Made by a program: the position numbers and the translations under genes. Under the pieces are notes generated by a model. That model saw only the letters and a list, made by a program, of their open reading frames with translations, was not told the origin of the DNA and ran no database searches. This document shows, one piece after another, positions 39,945 through 47,322 of a DNA stretch of 64,000 nucleotides. Source of the stretch: Chloroflexota bacterium (GTDB lineage Bacteria > Chloroflexota > UBA6077 > FW602-bin22 > CADDYW01); the NCBI GenBank assembly GCA_021324795.1, contig JAJPIK010000040.1, positions 1 through 64,000 of the forward strand, written 5' to 3'. How positions within the stretch are numbered: position 1 is the first letter of the stretch; each line of letters starts with the position of its first letter.

Positions 39945-42158
39945 TCATTCTTGCACCGTACTGGGAGGATGGTGGTGAGGTCGCAGGTCCTCTGGAATCG
40001 GCTCGATCAGCAAGTCAAAGTCGTGGCCCCACTTGTTCAGGAAGCGACGGAAATTGCGCTTGCTTTGCTTTTCCCGTTCTTCGTTCGAGAGGGCAGTCCA
40101 GCCCCGATGCTCGTGGAGGACGACGGGTAGCTCCAGAATGCGCGTCGCGTAGCCTTTCCACTTCACTTCGAATGAGAAGTTGATGTCGAGATTGCGGTAG
40201 AAGCGGTAGTGCGGATCGTAAAAGTCCGTTTCTTTGAGGATGCGGCGCGGGAAGGCGCAGAAGTAACCTTCGACCGCGTCGACCTCGGGCCCCGGGTGCT
40301 CTTCGAAGTGGCGTAAATCGTGACTGCGCAAGCCCCAGCGACCGACGAGGCCAACCTTTGGATCGCTGAGAGCCGCGGCAATCGGGGTGAAAACGTCGCC
40401 GGTCAATTCGACAGCCGTATCGAGCTGGAGCACAATCTTGCCGCGTGACTGCCGCAGTCCCAGGTTGCGCCCCTCTGCCTCGCCGAGGTTATGATCGGCT
40501 CGGAGGAGGCGGATCCTCGGATTGGCGGCGCTCGTCTCCTGGAGCCATTCCGCGCTGCCGTCAGTGGTGCCGTTGTCAACGACCACGATTTCGATCGAAT
40601 GGTGACCAGCGTTGGCAAGAACGCTCGCGATGCAGCGCTGCAGATCGGCCAGGTGGCCGTTCGCCAAGATCTGGACCGAAAATTCCACCAGATCCGGCTC
40701 ATCGAGGAGCGAAGCGACGGCGTTCGCCGACGATACTGCGCCGGCTAGGCGATCGACACGGGGGAGAATGGCGATCGGCTCGAGGCGCGGACCGTTTCGG
40801 GTATCCGATACGAGGACACCCTGGGCCTGAAGCTCTTCTCGCAAGCGGTCCGACGTCGCGTATCGCCCAGTCCGCCGGGCAACTGATCGCTCTTCGAGGA
40901 GGCGCGAGACGTCCTCCGATCTCGGAAGTTCGGCCGCGACGGTGTCCGCCAGCCGCAGTCCCAAGAGTGTATCCCACTCGGAGAGTAATGACCATTTGTC
41001 TCGGGGCGGTAATCCAGAGCGCGCCATTTCCCAAAGGATACTGATCGCTTGGGGCAGGCCAAGGTCGTCGTCCACCGCGTTCCAGAACTGCTGGCGCCAG
41101 GCTTCCTTCACTTCTCGGTCGCCTGCCTCGTCGCTGTGGTGTGCCCAATGCCAGGCCAGCCGGCGTAGCCGATCATAAGCGTGCTGCGCTGCGCGAAGCG
41201 ACGCGAAGGTAAAGTTGAGGCGTGTTCGGTAATGAACAGTCAAACATAAGTAACGGAAAGCCATGGGATCGAACCCACGCTCGATGAGGTCAGAAAGGGT
41301 GTACGAGTTACCGGTCGACTTCGCCATTTTCAGGCCATCGGCAAGCAAGTGCTGGCCGTGGACCCAGTAGCGGACGAAAGGCTGGCCCGTCGCCGCTTCG
41401 CTTTGGGCGATCTCGTCTTCGTGATGCGGAAAAATATTGTCCACGCCGCCAGTGTGCAGGTCAATCTGGGGACCGAGGTAGTAGGTCGACATCGCTGAAC
41501 ATTCGATGTGCCAACCGGGGAATCCGTCACCCCACGGACTGGGCCATTTGACCATGCGTCCGGGCTCTGCGGCCTTCCAGAGCGCGAAGTCAGCCTGGCT
41601 ACGCTTGAGTGGGTCGGCTTCCGCACGCTCGCCGCCTTGAAGTTCGGCCAGTCGGTTGGTAGAGAGTCGACCGTAGGTCGGGAAGGACCGGACGTCAAAG
41701 TAAACGTTGCCATTGACTTCGTAGGCGTATCCTCGCTCAAGGAGGCGTTTGATCATCGTGATCATCTGCGGCACGTGATCGGTCGCCTTCGGGTAGACGT
41801 TGGCCGGGAGAATATTCAGGGCGATCTCATCCTGGTGAAACGCTTCCGTGTAAAAAGCGGCAATCTGAGACGGGGTCTTACCCTCGGCGAGCGCCGCGGC
41901 AATCATCTTGTCCTCGCCGCGATCGAGCATGTCTTGGCGCATGTGGCCGACGTCGGTAATATTCTTGATCTGGCGAACCTGGAAGCCGTGGTGTACCAGA
42001 GCGCGTCGAATCCAATCCGCCATCAGATAGGACCGCAAGTTGCCGATATGAACGTAGCGGTAAACGGTTGGGCCACAGGTGTACATCCCTACCGTACCGG
42101 GGTGCAAGGGGACGATCTCTTCAACTTGGTGGGTCATTGTATTGTAAAGTCGCAGCAT
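39945..42158 (-). CDS. cysS: Cysteinyl-tRNA synthetase fused to a GT2 glycosyltransferase domain
   Basis: 737 residues in one uninterrupted frame from ATG 42158. Residues 1 to about 460 are a complete CysRS: CGPTVYRYVHIGNLRSYL (HIGH-type motif HIGN, 37-40), zinc ligands Cys28, Cys220 and His245 (HIECSAMS; FPHHEDE), KMAKSTGN (KMSKS-type, 277-284) and the C-terminal helical domain with ARRTGRYATSDRLREEL. From about 490 the chain is a GT-A fold of family 2: EFSVQILANGHLADLQRCIA, VVVDNGTTDGSAEWL, LGEAEGRNLGLRQSRGKIVL. The usual DxD site reads LQLDTAVEL. Whether the two parts work together is unknown; CysRS function is near certain. Confidence 0.93.
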   Translation of the reverse strand: MLRLYNTMTHQVEEIVPLHPGTVGMYTCGPTVYRYVHIGNLRSYLMADWIRRALVHHGFQVRQIKNITDVGHMRQDMLDRGEDKMIAAALAEGKTPSQIAAFYTEAFHQDEIALNILPANVYPKATDHVPQMITMIKRLLERGYAYEVNGNVYFDVRSFPTYGRLSTNRLAELQGGERAEADPLKRSQADFALWKAAEPGRMVKWPSPWGDGFPGWHIECSAMSTYYLGPQIDLHTGGVDNIFPHHEDEIAQSEAATGQPFVRYWVHGQHLLADGLKMAKSTGNSYTLSDLIERGFDPMAFRYLCLTVHYRTRLNFTFASLRAAQHAYDRLRRLAWHWAHHSDEAGDREVKEAWRQQFWNAVDDDLGLPQAISILWEMARSGLPPRDKWSLLSEWDTLLGLRLADTVAAELPRSEDVSRLLEERSVARRTGRYATSDRLREELQAQGVLVSDTRNGPRLEPIAILPRVDRLAGAVSSANAVASLLDEPDLVEFSVQILANGHLADLQRCIASVLANAGHHSIEIVVVDNGTTDGSAEWLQETSAANPRIRLLRADHNLGEAEGRNLGLRQSRGKIVLQLDTAVELTGDVFTPIAAALSDPKVGLVGRWGLRSHDLRHFEEHPGPEVDAVEGYFCAFPRRILKETDFYDPHYRFYRNLDINFSFEVKWKGYATRILELPVVLHEHRGWTALSNEEREKQSKRNFRRFLNKWGHDFDLLIEPIPEDLRPHHHPPSTVQE

Positions 42159-42287
42159 GCCCCCTCCTCACGGTGGATTGAAAATCAGCGCTCTTACTTG
42201 AGACGCCGACCAGGCTCCATCGGCTGTTCAATCCTCGCCGGGAAAACCGCACTGAGTATAACTCTGAACACGAGAAAGCGGAAGCAG

Positions 42288-42443
42288 ATGCTGTTACAGG
42301 ACGTCGAAGCCCTTATTGTCGGATTAGTGACCGGACTGATCTTCGCGCGCCTTCGTCTTCCGATTCCGGCGCCGCCCACCTTGTCCGGGATTCTGGGAAT
42401 TATCGGGATCTACCTGGGGTATCGGGTGGCAGGATTGTTTTAG
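42288..42443 (+). CDS. XapX domain protein
   Basis: 51 residues from ATG 42288, with a purine-rich stretch ahead. The sequence matches the XapX family: EALIVGLVTGLIFARLRLPI, then PAPPTLSGILGIIGIYLGYR. Two short membrane helices are joined by the conserved L-P-I-P-A-P-P-T loop. Function of the family is unknown. It lies divergent from cysS and is followed by a strong stem-loop. Confidence 0.85.
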   Translation: MLLQDVEALIVGLVTGLIFARLRLPIPAPPTLSGILGIIGIYLGYRVAGLF

Positions 42444-42452
42444 AGGGGATCT

Positions 42453-42497
42453 AACGGTTAAGGAGGGGGACTGGGAGCGCCACCCTCCTTAGCCGTT
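42453..42497. terminator. Bidirectional stem-loop terminator between XapX and amidohydrolase
   Basis: Arms 42453-42467 (AACGGTTAAGGAGGG) and 42483-42497 (CCCTCCTTAGCCGTT) pair over 15 bp with one G-T pair; 15-nt loop. It separates two convergent genes. T-rich flanks are short. Confidence 0.65.
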
Positions 42498-42508
42498 TCA
42501 ACTACCTT

Positions 42509-43585
42509 CTAGGCCGGTGACTCGACCTTTGGGGTTTCCTCGGCTGCGTGCTCGGCCGTCGTCCCATGGGATTCGGTCACTGTCTCTGGCGATTCAGTCA
42601 CTGTTTCGGAGGATTCCTCGACCACTTTGTGAGGCTGGTGACTCGCTGCGAGCGTTGGCTCGCCAGCCCGAGCGGTTCCTTCAGCCGTCCCAGCAGTTAC
42701 CTCATCGGCTGACCTGCTTGTCTCGATCTCTGCCTTGGTAGGTGCCTCGATCGTGGATTCGATAGCTGGCTCGGCGGTCTGTGTCATCGCCGGTTCAGAA
42801 ATCGCCTCGACGATCGGCGTTGGCGGAACTTCGCTGACGTCGGAGATGCCGTGGAGACCAAAAAGATCGGTCGCGGTTTGGCCAAGCACCTGGTATTGCT
42901 GGAATTGGTAAAGCCCTAGCGCACGGTATTTTGCCAACTCGGTAGCCTGGTTGACGGCGCGATCCGAGCCGAACAGGATCCGGCTGGGCCCGAGCTCGTC
43001 GATCAACCACTTGATCTCGTCGCCACGGCAGCCGGACGTCTCCAAGTACACGTTGAATGCTTCTTTGGCCACGACGTAGGCATCATAGATGGAATAGCCT
43101 GCTCCCGCGTGGGCGAGGACGATCTTGACGTCGTTATACTCCTTGGCGCGGGGTAGGATGCGTGTGGGCGAGGCGAAGGGAACGCCGGTTCCGGTGTGGA
43201 CGATCACGGGAACGCCCATCTCGCGCGCTGCTTCAAACACTGTCTGGCCATCCTGGCCATTGGGATTCACCGCGTGACCGAAGGTATCAAGGGTGATGCC
43301 AACGAAGCCGAGGTCGCGAACGCAGCGCTCGACTTCTCGATGATACAGGTCTCGGTGAACGTGCGGATTACAGTTCACCAGTCCGAAAATGCGCCCAGGG
43401 TAACGGACACCAAGATTGGCGATACTGTCGTGGACTGCGACCGGATTCGGCGCACCCGGGAATGGCAGAAGCAGAACCGCGCTGACCTTATTGGAATTTA
43501 GGGCTCCGATCACATCGTATTCGCCATCTGACGTGTCATAGACCCGACATTCTCCAAAGTGGCAATAGGCATCGACGATAATCAA
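42509..43585 (-). CDS. Amidohydrolase-like (metal-dependent hydrolase) with long acidic tail
   Basis: 358 residues from TTG 43585, with AAGGAG ahead. The first 245 residues are an amidohydrolase-2 TIM barrel: MIIVDAYCHFGECRVYD, FGLVNCNPHVHRDLY, VPVIVHTGTGVPFASPTRI, DVKIVLAHAGAGYSIYD and SRILFGSDRAVNQ, with likely metal or catalytic His and Asp residues. The last 110 residues are a low-complexity tail of Glu, Thr, Ser and Ala (ESTIEAPTKAEIETSR; SSETVTESPETVTESHGTT) that has no counterpart in the family. The tail may have arisen by repeat expansion. The substrate is unknown. Confidence 0.8.
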   Translation of the reverse strand: MIIVDAYCHFGECRVYDTSDGEYDVIGALNSNKVSAVLLLPFPGAPNPVAVHDSIANLGVRYPGRIFGLVNCNPHVHRDLYHREVERCVRDLGFVGITLDTFGHAVNPNGQDGQTVFEAAREMGVPVIVHTGTGVPFASPTRILPRAKEYNDVKIVLAHAGAGYSIYDAYVVAKEAFNVYLETSGCRGDEIKWLIDELGPSRILFGSDRAVNQATELAKYRALGLYQFQQYQVLGQTATDLFGLHGISDVSEVPPTPIVEAISEPAMTQTAEPAIESTIEAPTKAEIETSRSADEVTAGTAEGTARAGEPTLAASHQPHKVVEESSETVTESPETVTESHGTTAEHAAEETPKVESPA

Positions 43586-43785
43586 GTACGTAGCTCCTTA
43601 ACTTCGCTATCCAATAACCCATTCGCATGTTCTAGCGCAGCATCGGGGTACTGATTCGGCATTGGTGCCCCACTACGCTGCCCTGTCCGGGCACTGGTGA
43701 GACCGGGCCAGCACTGGCTGCGGTTTAGATCTCGGCGATCATCGATAAATCGGTAGCCTAGTCCGTGCTCGTTCAATTGGTGCAT
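43582..43785 (-). CDS. Small hypothetical ORF between grpE and the amidohydrolase
   Basis: 67 residues from ATG 43785, with AGGAG 10-14 nt ahead. Its stop overlaps the TTG of the amidohydrolase (TTGA), which suggests coupling. The sequence (MHQLNEHGLGYRFIDDRRDL at the start) matches no family known to me. Spacing and Shine-Dalgarno support a real gene; lack of conservation evidence leaves doubt. Confidence 0.4.
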   Translation of the reverse strand: MHQLNEHGLGYRFIDDRRDLNRSQCWPGLTSARTGQRSGAPMPNQYPDAALEHANGLLDSEVKELRT

Positions 43786-43800
43786 GCCGATCGTCTCCTG

Positions 43801-44430
43801 CTACTGCCCGGCTGGTTCATGCGAGGACTGTGCCGAGACCTGGTTCGCTGGACGTTCCGGTGGACCACTGGAGACGACAACCTGGGCCGGCCGGATGACC
43901 CGTCCATCCATGGTGTATCCTGTCCGGAGAACCTGGGTTACCGTATCGGCCGGATACTTTTCGCTTGCCTCGTGAAGGACAGCTTCCTCCTCCCAGGGGT
44001 CAAATGGTTTGCCAACTGGTTCGATTGGCTTGACCCCCATCGCCTCCAGGGCAGCTTTTAGTTTGCGCTCGATCAGGACGATGCCCTGAGCCCAATCGGA
44101 GCTGGCGAGCGATTCGGGGAGTGAGGCAACGGCTCTTTCGAAGTCATCGATGATTGGCAAGAGCTTGACGATCACATCGGCACGCGCATTCCGGGCGAAT
44201 TCGCTACGTTCTTGCTCGATGCGGCGCTTGTAGTTGACGAAGTCGGCCTGTGTACGCTGCGCTAGATCAAGAAACGACTGTGCCTTTGCGCGTGTTTCCT
44301 CTAACTCCTTTTCGAGTTGCTCGACTTCGTTTGTGTTGGAAGCTTGGTTGGTGCTCCCCGAATGATCTCCTTGCGGTGTCCTCGAATCTGTGGGTGTCGC
44401 TTCATTTTGGGTCGGCTGCTCTTCCCGCAT
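43801..44430 (-). CDS. grpE: Nucleotide exchange factor GrpE
   Basis: 209 residues from ATG 44430, with GGGAGG ahead; the frame extends to 44484 without a Shine-Dalgarno. GrpE releases ADP from DnaK. The N-terminal part is polar and unstructured, then a long coiled coil (NEVEQLEKELEETRAKAQSF, then RTQADFVNYKRRIEQERSEF) and the beta domain with FERAVASLP, VKPIEPVGKPFDPWEEEAVL, VTQVLRTGYTMDGRVIRPAQ. The Pro/Ser-rich tail is longer than usual. dnaK and dnaJ are not adjacent. Confidence 0.95.
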   Translation of the reverse strand: MREEQPTQNEATPTDSRTPQGDHSGSTNQASNTNEVEQLEKELEETRAKAQSFLDLAQRTQADFVNYKRRIEQERSEFARNARADVIVKLLPIIDDFERAVASLPESLASSDWAQGIVLIERKLKAALEAMGVKPIEPVGKPFDPWEEEAVLHEASEKYPADTVTQVLRTGYTMDGRVIRPAQVVVSSGPPERPANQVSAQSSHEPAGQ

Positions 44431-44947
44431 ATGTCCTCCCTTGGTCACCCGCTGACCCCGTGCGACTTCCGTCGTTCCTTCCATTCATCGACGATTGTCA
44501 CTTGAGCAAACGTCAGTGCGCGAGTCGCTCTATCCAGTCGAGCGGGTGAAAATTCTAGTTTGCCGTGTCACGCGCAACTTTAGCGCCGGCCCGCGTCGTT
44601 CGTGGCGTGTGTCTTGTTCACACGTGGTGATGACCTGACGACCGACGCTGTTCCGTCTTCGGATGGCCGCGTCATTGGTGTTGTCATAGAAGCAAGTAGA
44701 GGATAAGCGCATTCGTTCGAAACGATGCGTCAGTCGAGTGAACGTGGCTAACTGCCCTCACGTCGAGCGAATGCGTTTCACGGCCGGCTTGGGGGAAACA
44801 CGTGATCCAGGCCAACGCCTGGCAAACACCGCAGAATCCCCACCATCCGCTTAATCAGAACCATGTTAGCTATTGCGAAAGTGCGTGTCAAGGAAGCCTT
44901 TATTGAAATCATAGGCTCGCCTGGAAGGCTGGCAAGATAATTGCACA
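44431..44947. other. Intergenic region between divergent grpE and hydrolase genes
   Basis: About 500 nt with no credible gene. It contains a near-palindrome at 44709-44730 (CGCAT-t-CGTT-cga-AACG-ATGCG). The 14-mer GCGCATTCGTTCGA (44707-44720) recurs in inverted form at 44763-44776 (TCGAGCGAATGCGT; 12 of 14 bases agree). No CIRCE-type TTAGCACTC was found. The repeats could be regulator sites for grpE. Confidence 0.4.
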
Positions 44948-44956
44948 TGACATAAT
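44948..44956 (+). promoter_or_regulatory. Extended -10 promoter of the hydrolase gene
   Basis: TGACATAAT, 22 nt before the ATG at 44979. No clear -35. It gives a very short leader. Confidence 0.35.
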
Positions 44957-44978
44957 AGCTGCGCGTGAGGCGATACAC

Positions 44979-45608
44979 ATGGCGATGCAGCAGACTAGAT
45001 TCCGATTGTTGCGTTTGTACGTCGAGAATGGCTCAATCGTCTGTCGATATTACGAGGCCGCCGGTGCTACGCTAGCGGTTGTCTGGCTTGGCGGCGTTGG
45101 CGGCGGATTCGATTCGCCAGCTCACGACCTGTACGATCGCATGGCCTCCGATCTCATGGCGAAGCAGATAAGTTCATTGCGGATCCGCTATCGACTCGCG
45201 ACCGATCTCGCTCGGTCCGTCGAGGATGCCCTGGTTGGCCTGGAATTTTTGGGACAGCGTGGAGTACAGGAGACAATTATCGTCGGACACTCGCTCGGCG
45301 GGGCCGTGGCCATCCAAGCTGGCGCGGCATCTTCCTTGGTGGCCGGTGTCGTCGCATTGGCAAGTCAAAGTTACGGGACAGGCGGCGCTAACCGCATCTC
45401 GCCGCGGCCACTCTTGCTCGTTCATGGAGAAGACGACAAGGTGCTTCCGCCGGAGTGCTCGAAGCTGATCTTCGAGCGGGCGCTCGAACCGAAGCGGCTC
45501 GTTCTCCTGCCCGGTGCCGGACACTGCTTCGAGGAAGTTGCGCCGGAGCTCCAACAGATTCTTGCTGACTTCATTCGCCAGCAGTTTCATCTGTCTGAAG
45601 CAGCGTAG
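44979..45608 (+). CDS. Alpha/beta hydrolase (dienelactone-hydrolase-like)
   Basis: 209 residues from ATG 44979. The serine hydrolase triad is visible: nucleophile elbow GHSLGG (in ETIIVGHSLGGAVAIQAG), acid in LLLVHGEDDKVLPPECSK and histidine in LPGAGHCFEEVAPELQ. The N-terminus has CRYYEAAGATLAVVWLGGVG, with the oxyanion-hole glycines. No lid domain is present, so a small-molecule esterase or thioesterase is likely. The gene ends 92 nt before the IS110 element. Confidence 0.85.
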   Translation: MAMQQTRFRLLRLYVENGSIVCRYYEAAGATLAVVWLGGVGGGFDSPAHDLYDRMASDLMAKQISSLRIRYRLATDLARSVEDALVGLEFLGQRGVQETIIVGHSLGGAVAIQAGAASSLVAGVVALASQSYGTGGANRISPRPLLLVHGEDDKVLPPECSKLIFERALEPKRLVLLPGAGHCFEEVAPELQQILADFIRQQFHLSEAA

Positions 45609-45680
45609 AAGAGAGTCCCCGCCCTTTCAAAGCGGGCACTCCGCACGCCTTTAAGCTAAGTGGCTTATCTACCCAAAATG

Positions 45681-45700
45681 CTGCGGATTGTCATGCTGAG
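45681..45700 (+). repeat. Left half of a palindromic repeat split by the IS
   Basis: GCGGATTGTCATGCTGAG ends at 45700. It continues in sequence logic with CGCTAGTGAAGCATCTCC at 47211-47228, on the far side of the insertion. It matches the other two copies (GTCAT-n-CTGAG). It serves as the left target flank of the IS. Confidence 0.6.
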
Positions 45701-45734
45701 TTATCCATACTCCTCCGGCGCGCCACGGAGTATG

Positions 45735-45925
45735 AAAATGTGGGGCCAATCTGCTATTTTGGTACCGGAAGGACGGAACAGGGGACCAGAGGGCGGCTGC
45801 GTCTGGTGCCGCGAGCCCGTTGCTGAGTTTGCCCCGGGTGGCCCGTGGCACCACGGATTGTGCCCCCTTGTGGTGAGCACGCATAGCAGAGTCACACTGC
45901 ACGGCCCCCTTGCCCTGAGCGTCCC
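45735..45925 (+). ncRNA. Candidate bridge RNA in the IS left end (ends approximate)
   Basis: IS110-group elements encode in the left end an RNA whose two loops pair with target and donor DNA. Here TGCTGAG (45821-45827) equals the left target flank (45694-45700). CATAGCAG (45882-45889) equals the right end of the element with the core (47203-47210). Both end in AG, the shared dinucleotide, and their order (target guide, then donor guide) is that of IS621. Right-hand guides were not recognised; they are short and tolerate mismatch. RNA boundaries are estimates. Confidence 0.5.
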
Positions 45926-45935
45926 GGGAGGAGCG

Positions 45936-47171
45936 ATGGACGTGGTCTATGAGCGCTGCTGCGGTCTGGACATCCACAAGGCGAGTATCTTCGCCTGTCG
46001 GGTGACCCCGGGGCCGAAGGGGACGCCCCACAAGGAGGTGCGCGAGTTCACCACGATGACCGAGGACATCCTCGAGTTGGGGGACTGGCTCGCCGCCGGG
46101 GGCTGCACCCACATCGCCATGGAGAGCACCGGGGTGTATTGGAAGCCGCTCTACAACCTCCTGGAGGATCGCTTCACCCTCCTCCTGGTCAATGCCCGCC
46201 ACGTCAAGAACGTCCCGGGCCGCAAGAGCGCTGTGCGTGATTGCGACTGGTTGGCGGACTTGCTGCGCCATGGCCTGCTCCGGGCGAGCTTCGTCCCGGA
46301 TCGTCCCCAACGCGAGTTGCGCGAGTTGACCCGCTATCGGTCGAGCCTGGTGCGCGAGCGGGCGGCGGAGATCAACCGCCTCCAGAAGACCCTGGAAGGG
46401 GCCAACCTTAAGCTGGCGGCGGTGGCCACCGACGTGATGGGGGTGTCGAGCCAGGAGATGCTCCGGGCGATCGTGGAAGGGACGACTGATCCGCAGGTGC
46501 TGGCGGACATGGCGCGGGGGCGGCTGCGGGAGAAGATCCCCGAATTGGAGCGAGCGCTCCGGGGGCGCGTGGGAGGCCATCAGCGTTTCCTGATTGCCCG
46601 CCAACTGGCGCACATCGACTACCTGACCGAGAGCATCGAGCAGGTGAGCCTGGAGGTTGCGCGACGCGTGCTCCCTTTTGAGGAGCAGATCCAACACCTC
46701 GACACGGTTCCGGGGGTGAATCGGTGGATGGCCGAGGTGCTGGTCGCTGAGATTGGCACCGACATGAGCCGCTTCCCGACGGCGGGGCACCTGGCGTCGT
46801 GGGCCGGGATGGTCCCCGGGCAGAACGAGAGCGCGGGCAAACGCAAGAGCACGCGCACCCGCAAGGGCTCCTCGTGGCTGCGGGCGGCCTTGACCGAGAT
46901 CGGCTTCGCGGCCGGCAAGAAGAAGAACAGCTACCCGGCGGCCCAGTATCAGCGGCTCGTGGCGAGGCGGGGGAAGAAGAAGGCGACGATCGCGGTCGGC
47001 CACACGGTCCTGGAAATCGCCTACTTCGTGCTCAAGCGCAACGTCGCCTACCACGACCTGGGGGCGGACTACTTCGAACAGCGCGCCCATGACCGCCTCA
47101 AGAAGGCGGCGATCGCGCGCCTGGAGCGTCTGGGCTACGGCGTGACGCTCACCCCCAAGGAGGCTGCCTAA
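45936..47171 (+). CDS. IS110-family transposase (DEDD plus Tnp_20 serine domain)
   Basis: 411 residues from ATG 45936 with GGGAGGAG ahead; the frame opens upstream to 45660 but that is the non-coding left end. The RuvC-like N-terminus gives the DEDD residues: GLDIHKASIF (Asp12), HIAMESTGVYWKPL (Glu) and SAVRDCDWLADLLRHGLL (two Asp). A coiled linker follows. The C-terminal Tnp_20 domain has TVPGVNRWMAEVLVAEIGTD, SWAGMVPGQNESAGKRKS and KGSSWLRAALTEIG, where the catalytic serine is expected. High GC and strong G/C third positions differ from neighbouring genes, which fits recent arrival. Confidence 0.95.
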   Translation: MDVVYERCCGLDIHKASIFACRVTPGPKGTPHKEVREFTTMTEDILELGDWLAAGGCTHIAMESTGVYWKPLYNLLEDRFTLLLVNARHVKNVPGRKSAVRDCDWLADLLRHGLLRASFVPDRPQRELRELTRYRSSLVRERAAEINRLQKTLEGANLKLAAVATDVMGVSSQEMLRAIVEGTTDPQVLADMARGRLREKIPELERALRGRVGGHQRFLIARQLAHIDYLTESIEQVSLEVARRVLPFEEQIQHLDTVPGVNRWMAEVLVAEIGTDMSRFPTAGHLASWAGMVPGQNESAGKRKSTRTRKGSSWLRAALTEIGFAAGKKKNSYPAAQYQRLVARRGKKKATIAVGHTVLEIAYFVLKRNVAYHDLGADYFEQRAHDRLKKAAIARLERLGYGVTLTPKEAA

Positions 47172-47208
47172 CGACACCACGGAATCACCCTCGAATCATT
47201 TTCATAGC

Positions 47209-47253
47209 AGCGCTAGTGAAGCATCTCCAGGGCTACGCACCAGGAGATGCTTC
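47209..47253 (+). repeat. Right half of the interrupted palindromic repeat
   Basis: Starts with the AG core and CGCTAGTGAAGCATCTCC, followed by a perfect 11-bp stem: GAAGCATCTCC (47218-47228) and GGAGATGCTTC (47243-47253) with a 14-nt loop. It may also terminate lpd transcription coming from the right. Confidence 0.6.
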
Positions 47254-47322
47254 GCGGAGTCTACCCTTGAGTCAAGCGAAGGGCAAAGCATGATATGCGG
47301 CACGAACTTGACGGATGCATTA

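Larger units (their letters stand above)
45701..47208 (+). mobile_element. IS110-family insertion sequence (about 1.5 kb)
   Basis: The ends are inferred from the flanks: AG occurs directly before 45701 and directly after 47208, and the outer sequences rejoin into one palindromic repeat. A 235-nt non-coding left end precedes a 411-residue IS110 transposase; the right end is only about 37 nt. Terminal inverted repeats and a target duplication longer than the AG were not seen, as expected for this family. A hairpin (CATACTCC at 45706-45713 with GGAGTATG at 45727-45734) lies just inside the left end. The long left end places it in the IS110 rather than the IS1111 group. The element appears intact. 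Confidence 0.82.

Noticed and set aside
41262..41275. GATCGAACCC resembling a tRNA T-loop on the minus strand
   Set aside because: It lies inside the cysS reading frame and no acceptor or anticodon stem can be drawn.
41508..42287. Long plus-strand frame upstream of XapX
   Set aside because: It is antisense to cysS; only the last 51 codons, with their own ATG at 42288, match a family (XapX).
44778..44978. A 66-residue minus-strand frame in the grpE-hydrolase gap
   Set aside because: No Shine-Dalgarno, no family match, and it overlaps the hydrolase promoter.
45669..47180. A 503-residue open frame antisense to the IS110 transposase
   Set aside because: It arises from strong GC bias at third positions; it has no family signature, and the sense strand has a clear DEDD/Tnp_20 protein.
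47209..47253. Terminal inverted repeat of the IS
   Set aside because: The stem lies outside the inferred right end and has no partner at the left end; IS110 elements normally lack such repeats.
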